Shown here: piece by piece, positions 6,191 through 7,480 of the stretch
Numbering within the stretch: the first letter of the stretch is position 1
Layout: each line of letters opens with the position of its first letter
Origin: Alphaproteobacteria bacterium
Lineage (GTDB): Bacteria; Pseudomonadota; Alphaproteobacteria; Micavibrionales; SZUA-601
Assembly: GCA_028290805.1 (NCBI GenBank)
Contig: JAQGJA010000127.1
Coordinates: 1-7,480, forward strand
DNA length: 7,480 nucleotides
Reading direction: 5' to 3'
Notes under the pieces: generated by a model
Database searches by the model: none
What the model was told of the DNA's origin: nothing
Seen by the model: only the letters and a program-made list of their open reading frames with translations
Translations under genes and position numbers: made by a program

Positions 6191-6219
6191 TTGCATTAAG
6201 TCTCTTAATGTAATAAAAT
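6191..6219 (+). promoter_or_regulatory. Candidate promoter with palindrome, second glycosyltransferase
   Basis: TTGCAT (6191-6196), a 17-base spacer and TAAAAT (6214-6219, five of six) end 6 bases before ATG 6226, so the transcript would be leaderless; no Shine-Dalgarno is seen. A near-perfect inverted repeat, TTGCATTAAG / CTTAATGTAA (6191-6200 and 6204-6213, one mismatch that is G.U in RNA), covers exactly the -35 box and spacer. This is where a repressor or activator dimer could bind. It is A/T-rich and lacks a T-run, so a terminator for the upstream gene is less likely. Confidence 0.45.
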
Positions 6220-6225
6220 ACCATA

Positions 6226-7065
6226 ATGGACCAGCCCCTTATCTCGATCATTACCATCGTTAAAGATCATCCCAAAGGATTGCAGCATACAGGGGAAACC
6301 CTTGCTGCCCAGGACCAACAGGCCTTGGGTAAAGTCGAGTGGCTGGTCGTCAATGGCAGCACAAAACAGGACACGGGCCGTGTGATGGATAAATTCCAGC
6401 CTTATATTGCCTGGAGTTGCAGTGAGCCTGATAAAGGCATTTATGACGCGATGAATAAAGGGGTTGAAAAAGCCACCGGAAAATTCCTGTGGTTCCTGAA
6501 TGCCGGAGATATTCTTCCGGATGAAACGGTCCTTCATTCTGTCCTGTCGGCGATCAATCGGGAACATCAAGCCGATTTTATTTATGGAGATCATATCCAC
6601 AAGGACCGGCTGGTACATGCTTTTCCTCTTGAAGACAGCGGCAAACGCATGCCGACCTCGCATCAGGCCATGCTTTTCAGGAACGGGCCCCTTCGATACG
6701 ATGAAAGTTACAAGCTGGCCGCCGATTACAAATTCGTGAATGAATATCTGGATACCGCCTCGCATCCCGTTTATCTGCCCCAGCCTTTGTGCCGATTTGA
6801 AGGCGGCGGTCTGGGCGAGAGAAATTTCCTGCAGGTCGCCAAGGAGAGTTTTAGAGTAAGGCAGGAAGCCAAAAAAGTTTCCCTGACTGAAAATATCGGT
6901 CTTACGGCCATTACGCTTGTGGGAGGATCGCTTCGGACAGCCTGTCCAAACCTTTTTAAATATATGCGCGCCGGTTACGAAATGCTGCTCAGCAAACCGG
7001 ATCGTGAAACAGAGCCTCAAATAAAGCGCCGGTCTGAAAAGGTTGCACTTTCCCCGCATCAATAA
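6226..7065 (+). CDS. Family 2 glycosyltransferase, WfgS/WcaE-like (second of tandem pair)
   Basis: This 279-aa paralogue of the preceding gene has the same blocks in the same places: PLISIITIVKD at the N-terminus, EWLVVNGS, EPDKGIYDAMNKG (D69), NAGD at 92-95, SHQA at about 145-148, and YKLAADYKF. It is closer to the usual family wording (EPDKGIYDAMNKG, FLNAGD) than its neighbour. A basic, polar C-terminal tail of about 20 residues is absent from the first copy. It probably adds another sugar in the same or a related glycan. The two genes arose by an old tandem duplication: the proteins have diverged a great deal, although short DNA stretches such as CCTCGCATCAGGCCA stay identical. The gene lies 59 bases after the first copy and has its own predicted promoter. 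Confidence 0.9.
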   Translation: MDQPLISIITIVKDHPKGLQHTGETLAAQDQQALGKVEWLVVNGSTKQDTGRVMDKFQPYIAWSCSEPDKGIYDAMNKGVEKATGKFLWFLNAGDILPDETVLHSVLSAINREHQADFIYGDHIHKDRLVHAFPLEDSGKRMPTSHQAMLFRNGPLRYDESYKLAADYKFVNEYLDTASHPVYLPQPLCRFEGGGLGERNFLQVAKESFRVRQEAKKVSLTENIGLTAITLVGGSLRTACPNLFKYMRAGYEMLLSKPDRETEPQIKRRSEKVALSPHQ

Positions 7066-7106
7066 GGGATCGTTCTTTTGAAATACCTTCGGCTATAAAC
7101 CTCCTC

Positions 7107-7135
7107 TTGACCATTTATGCGATACAAGGTTTTAT
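7107..7135 (+). promoter_or_regulatory. Candidate promoter of ctaE
   Basis: TTGACC (7107-7112, five of six) and TTTTAT (7130-7135, four of six) are 17 bases apart. A start near 7142 would leave a leader of about 27 bases carrying AGGA (7156-7159), 9 bases before ATG 7169. ctaE would need its own promoter here because about 6 kb of other genes cut it off from ctaG. A 10-base direct repeat TTCTTTTGAA (7073-7082 and 7143-7152) flanks it; its meaning is unknown. Confidence 0.35.
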
Positions 7136-7168
7136 AGGCGCATTCTTTTGAAGCCAGGATAACAACCC

Positions 7169-7480
7169 ATGTCTGACTCGATCCAGTATACCACGACCGG
7201 CCAGCCGCATCCGTATCATATCGTGCGGCCATCCCCCTGGCCGCTGCTCAGCGCCTTTTCGGCGGGGGCTTTGGCGGTGGCGGCGGTGACCTATTTCCAC
7301 CACCGCGATCCGTATGCGATCGGCGGGGTGCAGGTGACTTCGGTCCTGCTGCCTACGGTTTTCGGCCTGTTGCTGTGCCTGATGGCAGGGTTCTGGTTCC
7401 GCGACATCATCCGCGAGGCTTCGGTCGAACACGCCCATACCCGCGCCGTAAAAACCGGCTTCCGTTATGGCATGCTGCTG
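7169..7480 (+). CDS. ctaE: Cytochrome c oxidase subunit III, N-terminal part
   Basis: The first 104 codons are present and the gene runs off the window. The family's opening HPYHIVRPSPWP is at 14-25. Membrane helix I (about 26-43) follows, then helix II (about 55-77, VLLPTVFGLLLCLMAGFWF), and then the conserved RDIIREAS...HT..V..GFRYGM block that leads into helix III. Subunit III stabilises subunit I and the proton uptake path of the aa3-type oxidase in the inner membrane. AGGA at 7156-7159 supports ATG 7169. In alphaproteobacteria this gene usually follows ctaG closely; here 5,987 bases lie between them. Confidence 0.95.
   Translation, partial: MSDSIQYTTTGQPHPYHIVRPSPWPLLSAFSAGALAVAAVTYFHHRDPYAIGGVQVTSVLLPTVFGLLLCLMAGFWFRDIIREASVEHAHTRAVKTGFRYGMLL

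Noticed and set aside
6205..7062. Minus-strand 285-codon open frame opposite the second glycosyltransferase
   Set aside because: It is the antisense shadow of a gene with clear family 2 motifs; the same effect appears opposite the first copy.
1..7480. CRISPR arrays, tRNA or rRNA genes, phage genes or toxin-antitoxin pairs
   Set aside because: No regularly spaced repeats, tRNA-like cloverleaf, rRNA stretch or such proteins were seen in reading both strands.

Overview
The window looks like chromosomal DNA of an alphaproteobacterium of moderate GC content. The outer genes belong to the aa3-type cytochrome c oxidase biogenesis cluster in the order usual for that class: the 3' end of ctaB (heme O synthase), a 34-codon one-helix CoxF-like gene, ctaG (Cox11 copper chaperone) and the 5' end of ctaE (oxidase subunit III). 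All genes are on the + strand. The genus cannot be told from the sequence.

Region 1 (1-1181) is the oxidase assembly block. Between the CoxF-like gene and ctaG sits a compact element of about 365 bp. A 97-aa GIY-YIG nuclease gene is bounded by two inverted copies of a short palindromic repeat, the 'GTCATCCTGA...GAAGGATCT' type that is dispersed in many bacterial genomes and gives the spurious peptide 'CHPERSEGS' when translated. The right copy contains the stop codon of the nuclease gene and supplies the only visible Shine-Dalgarno sequence for ctaG, which starts at TTG directly after it.

Region 2 (1182-7168) separates ctaG from ctaE by about 6 kb of genes with no evident link to respiration: a canonical M32 (Taq-type) metallocarboxypeptidase, an unrecognised 320-aa acidic protein, a second and divergent M32 protein that keeps its zinc ligands but has lost other signature residues, and two tandem paralogous family 2 glycosyltransferases of the WfgS/WcaE type. 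Three of these (the second M32 and both glycosyltransferases) lack a Shine-Dalgarno sequence and instead have a sigma-70-like promoter whose -10 box ends 6-7 nt before the ATG, so leaderless transcripts are predicted.

Region 3 (7066-7480) holds a candidate promoter, a clear ribosome binding site and the first 104 codons of ctaE. The cta genes act together in building the heme-copper oxidase: CtaB makes heme O, CtaG delivers copper to subunit I and CtaE is subunit III. The inserted genes seem to be independent transcription units for peptide turnover and polysaccharide synthesis. The most notable observation is the repeat-bounded GIY-YIG element, which resembles the layout of REP-associated transposase (RAYT) systems but with a different nuclease fold.
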